A stretch of DNA of 64,000 nt from Shinella sp. UYSO24 (GCA_902167985.1 CABHNZ010000014.1:62001-126000); one strand, 5' to 3'; shown: positions 9,697 through 19,462, counted from the first letter of the stretch. Program-made: numbers and translations. Notes: generated by a model from the letters alone, not told the origin.

Positions 9697-11747
9697 ATGA
9701 CCACCAGAGACCTCACCCAGATCCTTCTCAATGAGGCGCGTTCATTCGGGCAATTGCCGCTGATGGCGCGTCCGGATGGCACGGTGGCCATGCTGGCCGA
9801 GGCCTATATCCCGCTCCTCGTCAATTTCACCTTCGAGGACAAGGCGGCCAAGGGGCTGCGCAAACTGCAGGATCAGGCCGAGCCGGAACCGGCGGTCTAT
9901 TTCTCGGCGCTGGAAATGGTGCGCGATCACGCCGCCCTGCTGTTGGCAGGCGAAACGGGCAGCGGCAAGACGAGCTTTGCCCGTCATCTGGCCTTCCGTC
10001 TTGCGGAAGGTCCGGTCGGCGTTCCGGCTCTCGCCCGCAACGATCTCGGCGCTGCCCATGACGAAAGCTGGGGTCTCGAAGCAGTCCTTCCGCTCCTCGT
10101 TCCGGTCATTGCCGGTGAGAGTTTTAGCGCCTTGGTCGAGATGGTGCAGCCGGGCGTTTCCGCCTGGCTTGCCGGCGAGGAATGGCAGGCATCCGACAAT
10201 ACCCTCTTGGTTATCCTCGACGGTGTCGAGGCAGCCGGCGAACGTGGCGTGGCGTTGCTCGAAGAAGCGCTTGCCTTCCAGAAGGCCCATTCGCGGGTGC
10301 GGCTTCTGGCGCTTGGCGAGGCCTCTGTCGTCAAGAGCTGGCCATTGCCCTCTTCTCTGGTGCGTTACGACCTGCTGCCGCTCGTTCAAGCGCAGAGGAT
10401 CGACGCGGCCGAGCGGATCTGTGCCATGGATCTGGCAAAGACGGGTGTCGCTCTTGGTGCGGCAGCGGAAATCCGGCACAGTTCGCCATGGCCCTTGGCG
10501 GTGGTGATGTGGGCGCGAGCGCCGAGGCGATCGTCGATACCTGGCTCCACCGCGTTGCCGGAGACGCCGGCATGACGACCTTTTTGTGCGGTCTCGCGCA
10601 TGATGCAATGGCAGGCGAGATCGACGATCCGGAAATGCTGCCGATCACGCGTGTGCGCCAGCTTCTTGCAGCTCGGCATCTGGCGACGCTTCCCGCAGCC
10701 ACGGCGGTCTCCGCTTTTCGTTCGAACCCGCCGCTCTGGACGCCGGTTCTCGTCAGCCTCGCGGCCCGCCTTTCGGGCTCGGCCGGCGCGGAAGAACTCG
10801 TGGCGGCGCTGATCGATGGCGAAGGCGACGATATCCTGCGCGGTGCGCTTCTGGCGGCCGACCTTCAGGAAAAGCCCGGCGAGTTGCGCGACCGCATAGC
10901 AGGCCTGCTCCTGGCAATCCTTGAAGAAGGGCGGCTCTCTGCGCCCGAACGTGAAAAAGCCGGTCGCCGGCTCTCCGCCTGGGGCGATCCTCGCGATCTG
11001 CAGGCGCTTGCGACCGTACCGGGCGGCATGTTCACTTTCGGATCGAACACGCACCCCAATTCGGCTCCTCCGCATCCGGTCGGCGTCGAGCCCTTCAGGA
11101 TCGGTATCTATCCCGTCGTCAACGCCCATTACGGCGCATTCGTGCGCGAGACCGGACGCCTGTGGCGGAGCCCGGACGGCTTTGAGGCCGAGCGTGCCAG
11201 CGCGCCGGCGACGGACCTCACCTGGCATGACGCGCGCGCCTATTGCGACTGGCTGACCGGCAAATGGCAGGAGCAGGGCCTGATCGGGAAGGATGAGGTC
11301 ATTCGTCTTCCGACCGAACCGGAATGGGAACGCGCGGCACGCGGCGACCAGCCGGATGCCGGTGACGACGTGATCGTCTATCCGTGGGGCGCGGTCTGGC
11401 AGGATGATGCGGCCAATTCCGAAGAGGCCGGTTTCAACACGACCTGCACCGTCGGGCTCTTCCCCAAGGGCCGCTCGCCCTATGGCTGTTTCGACATGGC
11501 CGGTCAGGTCTGGGAATGGGGCACGACGCTCTGGGGTGACGACATGGCCGTCCCGAGTTTCCGATATCCCTATGCGGATGATGGCCGCGAAGCGCTCGAT
11601 GCTGCCCCCTCCATCCGTCGCGTTCTGCGTGGCGGCTGCTTTTCGAGCGGCAAGCTGAAGGCATGCACGACCTATCGCGGCAGTCTGGAGCCGGATGGTT
11701 TCTGGCGCGGCAACGGTTTCCGTATCGTCGTGGCGGCAAGCCGATAA
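9697..11747 (+). CDS. P-loop NTPase fused to SUMF1/FGE-like domain, one frameshift
   Basis: The repaired protein is about 683 residues. Residues 85-93 read GETGSGKTS (Walker A) and about 170-178 LLVILDGVE (Walker B), a STAND/AAA-like NTPase. An alpha-helical, repeat-like middle follows, then from about residue 439 a formylglycine-generating-enzyme fold: VPGGMFTFGS, LPTEPEWERAARG, FDMAGQVWEW and RVLRGGCF to GFRIVV. True FGEs use a Cys pair in the last segment. Here the second Cys (ACTTYR) seems kept, but the first position is Ser, so catalysis as an FGE is doubtful. No signal peptide: cytoplasmic. The frame breaks near 10475 (CGGCAC for CGGGCAC). NTPase-SUMF1 fusions also occur in signalling and defence contexts; here the setting is a transporter operon. 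Confidence 0.82.
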
Positions 11748-11852
11748 ACGCGCAGATCGCTCCCAGATCTCTCAATGAGGATATTGCCAGCGGCGACAGA
11801 TCCGCTAGATTTCATCTGCTGACCGAAGAAAGAGCCTGGGAGGAGCGATTTC

Positions 11853-12236
11853 ATGAAAAGGTTGTGGCCAGACGAACTGAACTTCATTCTCGATGGTGCC
11901 GAGGAGGTTGTCATCGAAGTCCCGCCCCATGGAGAGGGCGGTGACGCGGCAGGTCCTGACGCAAGTCATGGCACCAGCCGGAAGGCGCTCAAGGTTCATT
12001 TGACCGAAGGGGATTTTCAACGCATCTGGCCGCTCGCCGAAACCCGTTACCGGGTTGGCGGCAAGCTGGATGGCAAGGCGATTACCCTGATCGCCAACAA
12101 TCCGCATTATTACAAATGGCATCCGTCCGATGGCGGCACGGTTCAGGATATGTCTGAAAGCGGCCGCCAGCACACGACGAGCTATGTCGATGTGCATTTC
12201 CTGCTCGATGACGTGCGGCAGGCAGCGCCCGGCTGA
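11853..12236 (+). CDS. Conserved-looking small protein of unknown function
   Basis: I do not recognise a family. The 127-residue protein starts at an ATG with a strong ribosome site (GGGAGGAG, 8 bp upstream), has no signal peptide or membrane helix, and is acidic in its first third (DELNFILDGAEEVVIEV). A later part is rich in aromatic and polar residues (NNPHYYKWHPSDGG). It lies 105 bp after the NTPase-SUMF1 gene on the same strand and meets the allophanate hydrolase gene tail-to-tail. Codon use and the ribosome site support a real gene, and the position suggests it is the last member of the transport operon. Confidence 0.6.
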   Translation: MKRLWPDELNFILDGAEEVVIEVPPHGEGGDAAGPDASHGTSRKALKVHLTEGDFQRIWPLAETRYRVGGKLDGKAITLIANNPHYYKWHPSDGGTVQDMSESGRQHTTSYVDVHFLLDDVRQAAPG

Positions 12237-12276
12237 TCGCTTCAGGCCGGGCACCGCGCGCGTTCCTGCGTGATCG

Positions 12277-14097
12277 TCACGCGGGCCGTGCGCAATAGGC
12301 CCGCCAGCCGCCGTAACCGGTAATGTCGGTGGCATCCCTGCTGATGGCGATCTGTTCGCACAGGAAGCCCTTCGCCGATGTGCCATCCGAGAGGCTGATC
12401 GTGCCGATGCCAAGCGGACCGGGTATCGCCGAGACGAAGAGGCCTAAAGCGGCTGGTGTCAGCCGCCAGATCTCGACCTCGATCTCACGGCCTTCACCCT
12501 CTGCAACCTGGATCATTCCGGGCTTGGGCGGGATCGTGCCGGAAAGGGCGTAGAGGCGGTAGTTCGGTGCCGTGCTGCAGGCCCGCGAAAACTGGCCGTC
12601 GAGATCGACCAACTGGTGGTTGAGCGGCATGCCGGAGAGATGTGCACCGACGACGACAATGTCGATCAGGCCGTCATCCGGCACGTCCTGTAGCACGATA
12701 TCCGGTTCCGGCTGCGGCCAACCGGTTGCGCCGAGCGTCAGGCCACTTGCGGCATGCAGGTCGCGGGCAAGCGTTGCCGTCAGCCCGTCACGACCTGCTT
12801 TGGCGAGCAGCGTCACGCTTGCCGGCAACCCGTCATCGCGCGTGCCTGTTGGAACAGCGATGCCGCACATGTCGAGAAGGTTGACGAAATTCGTATAGGT
12901 CCCGAGGCGCGAGTTTTCGCGGATCGGTTCAGCCGCAAGTTCTGCGACCGTGTAGTGTCGCGGCGCCGTCGGCACACAGAAGAGATCGAGTTTTTCGATG
13001 ACCGGTTCAAGCTGACGTTTGAGCGCCTGCAGGGCGTAGAAGCCGTTGAAGGCTTCGGCTGCCGTCAGCGATTTCGCCCCGCCATAGATCTTGCGCGTGA
13101 CGGGATGAAGCCTGTCCTCGTGGGCATCGAAAAAGCTCTGCACGGCGGCATAGCGTTCCGCCACCCAGGCGCCCTCGTAAAGCAGGTTCGCCACCTTGTA
13201 GAAATTGCCGAACGGTATCTCCACAAGCTTGTGACCGAGCGCCGTCAGGCCCGCAAGCGCTTCGCCATAAGCGCGTTCCATCGACGCGTCGCCGAAGAAT
13301 TGCAGATCTGTCTGAGCCGGAACGCCAATGGTGAGGCTCGGTGGAAGCGTGCCGAAGCCTTTCGCGGCGATCGTTCTCGAATAGGGATCGGTATCGTCCG
13401 GCCGGGCCGCGACGGAAAACACCGTCCATGCGTCATCGACGTCGAGCGCGAAGATCGAGACGCAATCGAGCGTCCGGCAGGCGGGCACGACACCGGTCGT
13501 CGAGAGTGCGCCGACGGACGGTTTCAGTCCGACGATATTGTTGAGCCCCGCAGGAATACGGCCGGAGCCGGCCGTATCGGTGCCAAGCGCAAAGGAAACG
13601 ATCCCTTGCGCCGTGGCAACCGCCGACCCGGATGACGAGCCACCCGGCACCAGCTTCCGGTCGATTGCATTCCTCGGGATCGGGTAGGGAGAGCGAACGC
13701 CGACCAGTCCGGTCGCGAACTGGTCGAGATTGGTCTTGCCGACGACGATCGCGCCCGCCTCGCGCAGCAGCCGAACGACCGTTGCGTCTTCGCCCGGATG
13801 ATAGGCATATTCCGCGCAGGCCGCCGTTGTCGGCATGCCCGCGACGTCGATATTGTCCTTCACCGCAAAGGGGATGCCGAAGAGCGGCTTTGAAGCATCG
13901 AAGGCGCCGAGGGCATCGGCCTCTGCAAGCAATGCCTCCCGTGTCGCCAGATGGATGAAGATGCCGGGATCATCTACCTCTTCAATGCGGGCGAAGATCT
14001 GTTCCACGACCCGTCTGACACTGCCGCCGCGGCGGTAGAAATCCAGAAGAGAGGCGATGTCGAACTGCGGGATGGGCATGTGTTCTGCGTCGGTCAT
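12277..14097 (-). CDS. atzF: Allophanate hydrolase (AtzF type)
   Basis: This 606-residue protein is an amidase-signature enzyme with an extra C-terminal domain, the layout of AtzF (about 605 residues). The catalytic set is visible as K80 (FAVKDN), S154 (PGGSSSG) and S178 (DTAGS), with the same spacings as the K91-S165-S189 triad I recall for AtzF. The C-terminal part contains VVVGAHLSGMPLNHQL and DITGYGGWRAY, typical of allophanate hydrolases. It converts allophanate to ammonia and carbon dioxide in the cytoplasm, the last step after biuret. The start ATG at 14097 overlaps the cupin stop as ATGA, implying coupled translation; an upstream in-frame Met at 14169 lies inside the cupin gene and is unlikely. 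The gene is intact. Confidence 0.93.
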   Translation of the reverse strand: MTDAEHMPIPQFDIASLLDFYRRGGSVRRVVEQIFARIEEVDDPGIFIHLATREALLAEADALGAFDASKPLFGIPFAVKDNIDVAGMPTTAACAEYAYHPGEDATVVRLLREAGAIVVGKTNLDQFATGLVGVRSPYPIPRNAIDRKLVPGGSSSGSAVATAQGIVSFALGTDTAGSGRIPAGLNNIVGLKPSVGALSTTGVVPACRTLDCVSIFALDVDDAWTVFSVAARPDDTDPYSRTIAAKGFGTLPPSLTIGVPAQTDLQFFGDASMERAYGEALAGLTALGHKLVEIPFGNFYKVANLLYEGAWVAERYAAVQSFFDAHEDRLHPVTRKIYGGAKSLTAAEAFNGFYALQALKRQLEPVIEKLDLFCVPTAPRHYTVAELAAEPIRENSRLGTYTNFVNLLDMCGIAVPTGTRDDGLPASVTLLAKAGRDGLTATLARDLHAASGLTLGATGWPQPEPDIVLQDVPDDGLIDIVVVGAHLSGMPLNHQLVDLDGQFSRACSTAPNYRLYALSGTIPPKPGMIQVAEGEGREIEVEIWRLTPAALGLFVSAIPGPLGIGTISLSDGTSAKGFLCEQIAISRDATDITGYGGWRAYCARPA

Positions 14098-14447
14098 CTG
14101 CCACCTTCTTCCAGTATCGCCACGGGCCTGTCCCATTGGATGAGGACGACGCAGCCGGTATCGCTCCACACCGAATGTTCGGTGCCGGGAGCATTGACGA
14201 CATAGCTGCCGCGGCCGTAATCGCCCGCCTCGTCGGATTGCACGCCGTCGAGCACGAGAATGGTCTCCAGTCCCTCATGCCGATGCCGCGGCACCGAGGC
14301 GCCGGCTTCATATTTCAAAAGCGCCACGCCCGGCTGGTCGCCTTCGAAGGGGCGGATCCAGTGAATGGTCACATCCTTGCGAAACGGCCCGAAATCCAGC
14401 TCCTTCCAGCCTCCGGCAGTCAGCAATTCGCGTGTCGTTTCAGGCAT
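14094..14447 (-). CDS. Small single-domain cupin
   Basis: The 117-residue protein carries cupin motif 1 (PRHRHEGLETILVLDG, with the HxH-Glu metal set) and motif 2 around VNAPGTEHSVWSD. Such ChrR/cupin-2 proteins bind a metal and either catalyse small steps or act as ligand sensors. It lies between the second cysteine hydrolase (8-bp overlap) and atzF (4-bp overlap), so it is part of the cyanuric acid operon. No role for a cupin is known to me in this pathway; it could act on a pathway by-product. Confidence 0.8.
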   Translation of the reverse strand: MPETTRELLTAGGWKELDFGPFRKDVTIHWIRPFEGDQPGVALLKYEAGASVPRHRHEGLETILVLDGVQSDEAGDYGRGSYVVNAPGTEHSVWSDTGCVVLIQWDRPVAILEEGGR

Positions 14448-15108
14448 GCGCCACTCCCTCGAGAATATCGTTGATATGCGCCGTCCAGCCGACGATGGCG
14501 CCCTGCGCGCGGATCATCTCGATTGCGGCTGCCTTGAATTGCGGGAAATAGCTTTCCGTCGCTTCCTCGCAGAGCAGGCATTCGTAACCCCGGTCATTGG
14601 CTTCCCGCATGGTCGTCTGCACGCAGACTTCGGTGGTGACGCCGGCAAAGACGAGCTGGGTGATGCCTTTCTCTTTCAGGATGGCACCAAGCTCCGTCGC
14701 GTAGAAAGCCCCCTTGCCGGGCTTTTCGATCACCATTTCGCCTTCGATCGGGGCAAGCTCCGGCAGGATGGCTGTGCCTGCCTCGCCGGCAATCAGGATG
14801 CGCCCCATCGGCCCCTCATCACCGATCCGAAGTGCAGGCGTGCCGCGGTCTCGTTTGGCGGGGGGAAGGTCGGAGAGATCCGGCCTGTGGCATTCCATCG
14901 TGTGGATGACGGGACGCCCGGCGGCGCGAAAACCCTCGATCAGCCGTTTCACATCCGGAATGATTTTCGTGATGCGCGAGACATCATTGCCGAGGCTCGC
15001 GCCAAACCCACCGGGCTCGGCGAAGTCGCGCTGCATGTCGATGACGATGAGCGCGATCTCTGAAGATCGCACCGGAAAGTCGAAGGGTTCCGCCTTGATC
15101 GTCGCCAT
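14440..15108 (-). CDS. Isochorismatase-fold cysteine hydrolase (biuret/triuret hydrolase paralogue)
   Basis: The 222-residue protein has the Asp-Lys-Cys triad of the family: D24 (VIDMQRDF), K129 (EKPGKGAF) and C162 ([17 protein letters not shown]). It is clearly related to the BiuH gene in the same operon but differs around the active site: for example GGFGASLGND replaces [10 protein letters not shown], and WTAHINDIL follows the last helix. Related enzymes hydrolyse biuret, triuret, ureidoacrylate or N-carbamoyl compounds. Two such enzymes in one cluster suggest that a second ureide is used, triuret being a reasonable guess. The start overlaps the stop of the ABC ATPase (TGATG). It is complete. 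Confidence 0.85.
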   Translation of the reverse strand: MATIKAEPFDFPVRSSEIALIVIDMQRDFAEPGGFGASLGNDVSRITKIIPDVKRLIEGFRAAGRPVIHTMECHRPDLSDLPPAKRDRGTPALRIGDEGPMGRILIAGEAGTAILPELAPIEGEMVIEKPGKGAFYATELGAILKEKGITQLVFAGVTTEVCVQTTMREANDRGYECLLCEEATESYFPQFKAAAIEMIRAQGAIVGWTAHINDILEGVAHA

Positions 15109-16658
15109 CAGTGGTGCCCCGCCATATGCGCGCCGATCACGCCGATATCGGCACCGCGTGCCGCGGTCTCATAGACCAGCTTGCCCTCCGAAATGACCAT
15201 GATCCGGTCCGACATTTCCAGAAGCTCGTCGAGATCTTCCGACAGGAGAAGCACGGCCGCGCCGGCGTTTCGCGCTCTCATGATGCGCGCGCGGATTTCG
15301 GCAACGGCCGAAAAATCCAGCCCGAAACAGGGGTTGGAAACGATCAGCAGATCGACATCGCCCGTCAGTTCGCGGGCAAGCACCGCACGCTGCACATTGC
15401 CGCCGGAAAGCGCTGCGATGGGCGACGAGGATGACGCGGTCTTCACCTTGAAATCCGAGATCAGCGCGCTCGCCCGCTTCTTCATCCGGCCGGTGGAGAG
15501 CCAGATTGCATCCTTGCCGTTTTCCTTGAGGTCGAAGGTACGAAAGGCAAGGTTCTCGCTTACCGTCATCTTCGGTGCACAGGCATTCTGCAGCGGTTCT
15601 TCGGGAATGAAACGCACCTTGTTGCGCCGCGTTTCGGCGCGCGTTGCCCTGTAGGTGGCGCCGTTGACGGTGACGCTGCCTGTATCCGCCGGCCTCTGTC
15701 CGGCCAGGATTTCGGTCAGTTCCTTCTGGCCGTTGCCGGAAATGCCGGCAATCCCGACGATCTCGCCCGCCTGCACCGAGAGCGCATCGATCTCGATCGT
15801 CTTCAGCCCCGAACGATCCGGGGCCTTGATGCCCTTCATCTGCAGAACCGTGCCGGCATGGGCGGCAACCGGGGTTCGGCTGTCGAGTTCGGCCAGCTTC
15901 ACGTCGCCGATCATCATCGCCGCCATCTCGGCGGTCGAAAGCGTAGCGACCTTGCCCGTTCCCACCAGCTTGCCGCGACGCAGGATCGAGACCGTATCGG
16001 CAAATTTGGTGATCTCGTGGAACTTGTGCGAGATCATCAGCACGGTCAGTTCGCCGCGCTCCGTCATGCCGCGCACGAGGCCGAGCATCTCGTCGGCTTC
16101 CGCCGGCGTCAGCACCGATGTCGGCTCGTCCAGAACGATGAAGGAGCGGCCGAGATAGAGCTGCTTGACGATCTCCAGCTTCTGCTTTTCGCCGGCCGCA
16201 AGCTCTGCGACGGGCCGGTCGAGCGAAATGCGGAACGGCATCCGCTCCATGAATGCCGCAAGTTCCTTGCGCTCCTTTGCCCAGTCGATGATCGCGGGCA
16301 CACTGGCCCGGCTGATGACGAGGTTTTCCGCGCCGGTGAGTGATGGTACCAGCGTGAAGTGCTGGTAGACCATGCCGAGCCCATAGGTGGCGGCATCCTT
16401 CGGCGAGGCGATGGATACTTCGCGGCCATCGACGGAGAGCGAGCCGGATGTTGCGTGGTAAAAGCCCATGATGCATTTGACGAGCGTCGACTTGCCGGCG
16501 CCGTTTTCGCCAAGCAGTGCGTGAAACGAGCCCGCGGGCACCGAGATGGACACATCGTCGAGCGCTGTGAACGAGCCGAAACGCATGGTCATGCCGAGCG
16601 TTTCGATGCCGACTGCCTTGCCTTGCTGCGGAAGAGGGGTATCGCGAATGATGCTCAC
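15108..16658 (-). CDS. Nucleoside/ureide-type ABC importer ATPase, two ABC domains
   Basis: The 516-residue protein has two cassettes. The first has GENGAGKSTLVK and Walker B FIVLDEPTSVL. The second has the degenerate P-loop region GISGNGQKEL typical of the YufO/NupO/RbsA-like group, with SGGNVQRAVLARE. It powers the permeases at 19476-21531. The GTG start at 16658 follows AAGGAGAGTTGAA and lies 1 bp after the AtzD stop. In the given sequence AtzD reads straight into it, which would look like an AtzD-ABC fusion, but restoring one C gives AtzD a normal end at this point. The gene itself is intact. Confidence 0.9.
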   Translation of the reverse strand: MSIIRDTPLPQQGKAVGIETLGMTMRFGSFTALDDVSISVPAGSFHALLGENGAGKSTLVKCIMGFYHATSGSLSVDGREVSIASPKDAATYGLGMVYQHFTLVPSLTGAENLVISRASVPAIIDWAKERKELAAFMERMPFRISLDRPVAELAAGEKQKLEIVKQLYLGRSFIVLDEPTSVLTPAEADEMLGLVRGMTERGELTVLMISHKFHEITKFADTVSILRRGKLVGTGKVATLSTAEMAAMMIGDVKLAELDSRTPVAAHAGTVLQMKGIKAPDRSGLKTIEIDALSVQAGEIVGIAGISGNGQKELTEILAGQRPADTGSVTVNGATYRATRAETRRNKVRFIPEEPLQNACAPKMTVSENLAFRTFDLKENGKDAIWLSTGRMKKRASALISDFKVKTASSSSPIAALSGGNVQRAVLARELTGDVDLLIVSNPCFGLDFSAVAEIRARIMRARNAGAAVLLLSEDLDELLEMSDRIMVISEGKLVYETAARGADIGVIGAHMAGHH

Positions 16659-16659
16659 T

Positions 16660-17735
16660 TCAACTCTCCTTTTCGACGATGATGGCAACGGGCCCGCCGC
16701 CGGCCGGCCCTGGTGTTCTGCGCCGCCCGAGACATAGAGGTCGGTCATGCCGAATACGCCGGCAAGCACGCCGCCGACGAAGGCGCGGGCATGGCGGGTG
16801 CCGGCAATGTCAGAATCGTCCAGCATCGTGTGGCGACGGCCCGCGACCTTGCCGGACGGATCCGGTTCGGCCTTGGCGAGCACGGCTGCAAGCCTGGCGC
16901 TTTCCGGCAGGCGGGCGCGCGCCTTGTGGACTGACCCGGCGTCGATGGCGTTTTCCATCACCGCATGATCGATCGCAAATCTCCCGCTCCAGCCCTTGCC
17001 CATGCCCAGCACCACGATTTCGTGGTCGGTCAGTTCGACGCCGGCCGAGGCGGAGGCGCGGCGGGAAAAGAGGTCGTGGCGGGTGCCGATGGCGCTGTCG
17101 GTGATCGAGGCAGCGCCGACCTCGCCAAGCGCCACCGCCACGCCGAGCGCCGAGGCGCCACGCGAAAGGCCCATGGATTTCAACGTGTCGCGCGTGGCCA
17201 CCGCATGGCCCTGCGCCTCCGCTTCACCGACACGGGCAAGCGTGAGAAGCGGGCATTTGATCTGGACGAAATGGACGTTCTTCGGATCGTCTATGCCGGC
17301 ATCGGCCATTGCCGCCCGCACGCCTTCCGCAACGAGCATGACCTGCTCACGCCGGCCGAGTTGGTGGAAGGGCAGGGAAGGCGTGCGGCTGGCGCCGATC
17401 GCAAGCGCCATGTCCGGGTGAGCCTCGTCCTGGCTTTCCTCGCGGGCAAAGACGGTCCAGTGCGGCGAGAGCGCCCCTTCGGTACCGCCCGACATAACCA
17501 GCGATACGCCCTCGACGCCGTATCTTTGAAACAGCGCCTCGAAGCTGGCCGTCGCATAACCGCGGGTAAAATCGTTGACGCAGCCATTGCCCTCGGTCTT
17601 GCCCAGAATGGCAACGACCGTTTCCGGCTTCAGCCCGGTCGCAAACAGTGCCTCGACGCCCGAGACATCGGAGGGGCCGTCTGCGGATATGCGAAACACC
17701 GAGGCGCGCATGGAGGATGTAGTCGAAGACACCAT
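16660..17735 (-). CDS. atzD: Cyanuric acid hydrolase (AtzD/TrzD/barbiturase family), one frameshift near C-terminus
   Basis: The family marks are clear: GKTEGNGCVNDFTRGYA, SGGTEGALSPH, the Lys of FVQIKCPLL, the Ser of RGASALGVAVALGE, and the final VSGGAEHQG. The enzyme opens the s-triazine ring of cyanuric acid; the product loses carbon dioxide to give biuret. Close relatives act on barbituric acid, but the neighbouring biuret and allophanate hydrolases argue for cyanuric acid. Near 16695 the coding strand reads GGGCCGGCC; one more C gives CAGGGCCCGGCC and ends the protein at TGA (16660-16662) after 358 residues, the usual size. The start ATG overlaps the BiuH stop (TGATG). Confidence 0.92.
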
Positions 17736-18436
17736 CAGGGCAGAGCCTCGATCAGCGCCTTCGAATTGGAGACCGAACCGAACACGCCCCCTTGCATCTT
17801 CACCATCTTGATGGCCGCCAGATGATTGCCGTAGTCGGTTGCGCCGCAGCAATCCTCCAGCAGCAGGCATTCGTAGCCTCGGTCGTTTGCCTCGCGCATC
17901 GTGGTGGACACGCAGACATCGGTGGTTATGCCGGTCAGGATGATGTTTTCAATGCGCTTCTGGTTGAGGATGAGTTCCAGATCGGTGGCGCAGAACGAGC
18001 CCTTGCCGGGCTTGTCGACGATCGTCTCGCCTTCGATCGGGTAGAGTTCGGGAATGATGTCCCAGCCCGGCTCGCCACGGGTCAGGATGCGGCCGCAGGG
18101 GCCCGCGTCGCCGATGCCGGCACCGATCCGCTGCGAGCGCCAGAGCTTGTTGGCCGGCAGGTCCGCAAGGTCCGGGCGGTGGCCTTCACGGGTATGGATG
18201 ATGTGATAGCCCTTGGCGCGCATGGCCGAGAGCACGGCCTTGATCGGCTCGATCGGTGCCTGGACGAGCGAAAGGTCATAGCCCATGTGATCGACATAGC
18301 CGCCCTTGCCGCAGAAATCGGTCTGCATGTCGATGATGATGAGCGCCGTATTGTCCGGCCGGAGCTTGCCGTTATAGGGCCACGGATAGGGATCGGCGGT
18401 GATGTAATTTGCCGTGGTGTCGAGCATCGCGTCCAT
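17735..18436 (-). CDS. biuH: Biuret hydrolase (BiuH)
   Basis: This 233-residue isochorismatase-fold hydrolase has D36 (IIIDMQTDF), K142 (VDKPGKGSF) and C175 ([10 protein letters not shown]). These are the exact triad positions I recall for the characterised biuret hydrolase of Rhizobium leguminosarum bv. viciae 3841, and the surrounding residues ([30 protein letters not shown]) also agree. It turns biuret into allophanate and ammonia, between AtzD and AtzF. The ATG at 18436 follows GGAGAAACATC. Upstream is the formamidase gene and downstream, by 1-base overlap, atzD. The gene is intact. Confidence 0.95.
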   Translation of the reverse strand: MDAMLDTTANYITADPYPWPYNGKLRPDNTALIIIDMQTDFCGKGGYVDHMGYDLSLVQAPIEPIKAVLSAMRAKGYHIIHTREGHRPDLADLPANKLWRSQRIGAGIGDAGPCGRILTRGEPGWDIIPELYPIEGETIVDKPGKGSFCATDLELILNQKRIENIILTGITTDVCVSTTMREANDRGYECLLLEDCCGATDYGNHLAAIKMVKMQGGVFGSVSNSKALIEALP

Positions 18437-18446
18437 GATGTTTCTC

Positions 18447-19462
18447 CTATTCCGCAGCGGGTTTGAGGTTTTCGCCAAATCGGCGGCTCGGTTTGTCGAA
18501 GCCGCAGGACGTGCCGTCCTTCACCTTGATCTGATCCTCCCAGGGCAGGCGGTATTTCCCGGCGATCAGGTCGTGCATGTAGCTGTAGGGCGCATCGCCC
18601 GCGCCGCCATCGACGGCCACATAGCCGCGATGGCCGAACTGGTAGATGTTGTTTTCAACGCCCCAGCCGAGCCTTGCCTCGCGCACCAGATCCGGGCGCA
18701 CCTCGGCGGTGATGATCTCGTTGACGCGGCCGGACGTGCCATGGGCGATGATCGTGCCGTCGAAATTGCAGATCATGCCTTCGCCCATGCTGTCGAACGT
18801 GCCGTCCGAGCCGCACATGCAGACATTGGCCGTGACCATCAGGTTGCAGAAGGCGTTCGACTGGTTGGTGAAGCGCCAGGATTCGCGGATCGGCGCGGTA
18901 TAGCCTGCGGTGCGGATCATGATCTCGGCACCCTTATAGGCACATTCGCGGGCCATTTCCGGGAACATGCCGTCATGGCAGATGATCAGCGCCAGCTTTG
19001 CCCCGCGCGGCCGTCGATGACCGGAATGCCCATGTCACCCGGTTCCCAGGGCTCGACCGGCACCCAGGGATGCATCTTGCGATAATAGAGTTTCAACTCG
19101 CCCTGATCGTCGATGACGATGCCGGAATTATAGGGCATGCCGCCGGGATTGAGCTCCATGATCGAGAAGCAGCCCCAGATGGCGTTGTCACGGCATGCCG
19201 TCTTGAAAGCTGCGACTTCCGGGCCGTCCAGCGTGCACATGATCTCCGGATTGATATCCATCGACAGGCCATGCAGGGCGTATTCGGGAAAGACGACGAG
19301 ATCCATGCCGGGCTGGTTGCGGCGGGCCTTGCCGACCAGATCGACGATCACCTGCGTCTGCCGCGCAAGATCCGCCTTGGTCACGGTGACGGGCAGTTGC
19401 AACTGCACGAGACCGATGCCGACGCCATGTTCGGACTTGTTGAGACCGCCCAGACCATTCAT
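18447..19462 (-). CDS. Formamidase/aliphatic amidase (AmiF-like, nitrilase superfamily), one frameshift
   Basis: The repaired protein has 338 residues and the Glu-Lys-Cys triad of the carbon-nitrogen hydrolase family: FPEY (about residue 61), YYRKMHPW (about 136) and CHDGMFPE (about 168). The long C-terminal half, with GLENNIYxxGHRGYVA-like text (here [15 protein letters not shown]) and [12 protein letters not shown], is typical of formamidases, which release ammonia and formate from formamide. The frame breaks near 18997, where a run of four G needs five to read through [12 protein letters not shown]. The gene lies between the transporter and biuH. Its role in the ureide pathway is not established, and a different small amide is possible. 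Confidence 0.87.

Noticed and set aside
9697-11747. Antiphage defence gene (NACHT/STAND type)
   Set aside because: NTPase-SUMF1 fusions can occur in defence, but no effector, nuclease, integrase or other defence gene is nearby and the gene is embedded in a transporter operon.
16660-17735. Barbiturase instead of cyanuric acid hydrolase
   Set aside because: The families are close, but neighbouring BiuH and AtzF only make sense with cyanuric acid; no ureidomalonase-type context is present.
15108-17870. A 920-codon cyanuric acid hydrolase-ABC ATPase fusion
   Set aside because: One missing base near 16695 explains it; a normal stop and start with ribosome site appear once it is restored.
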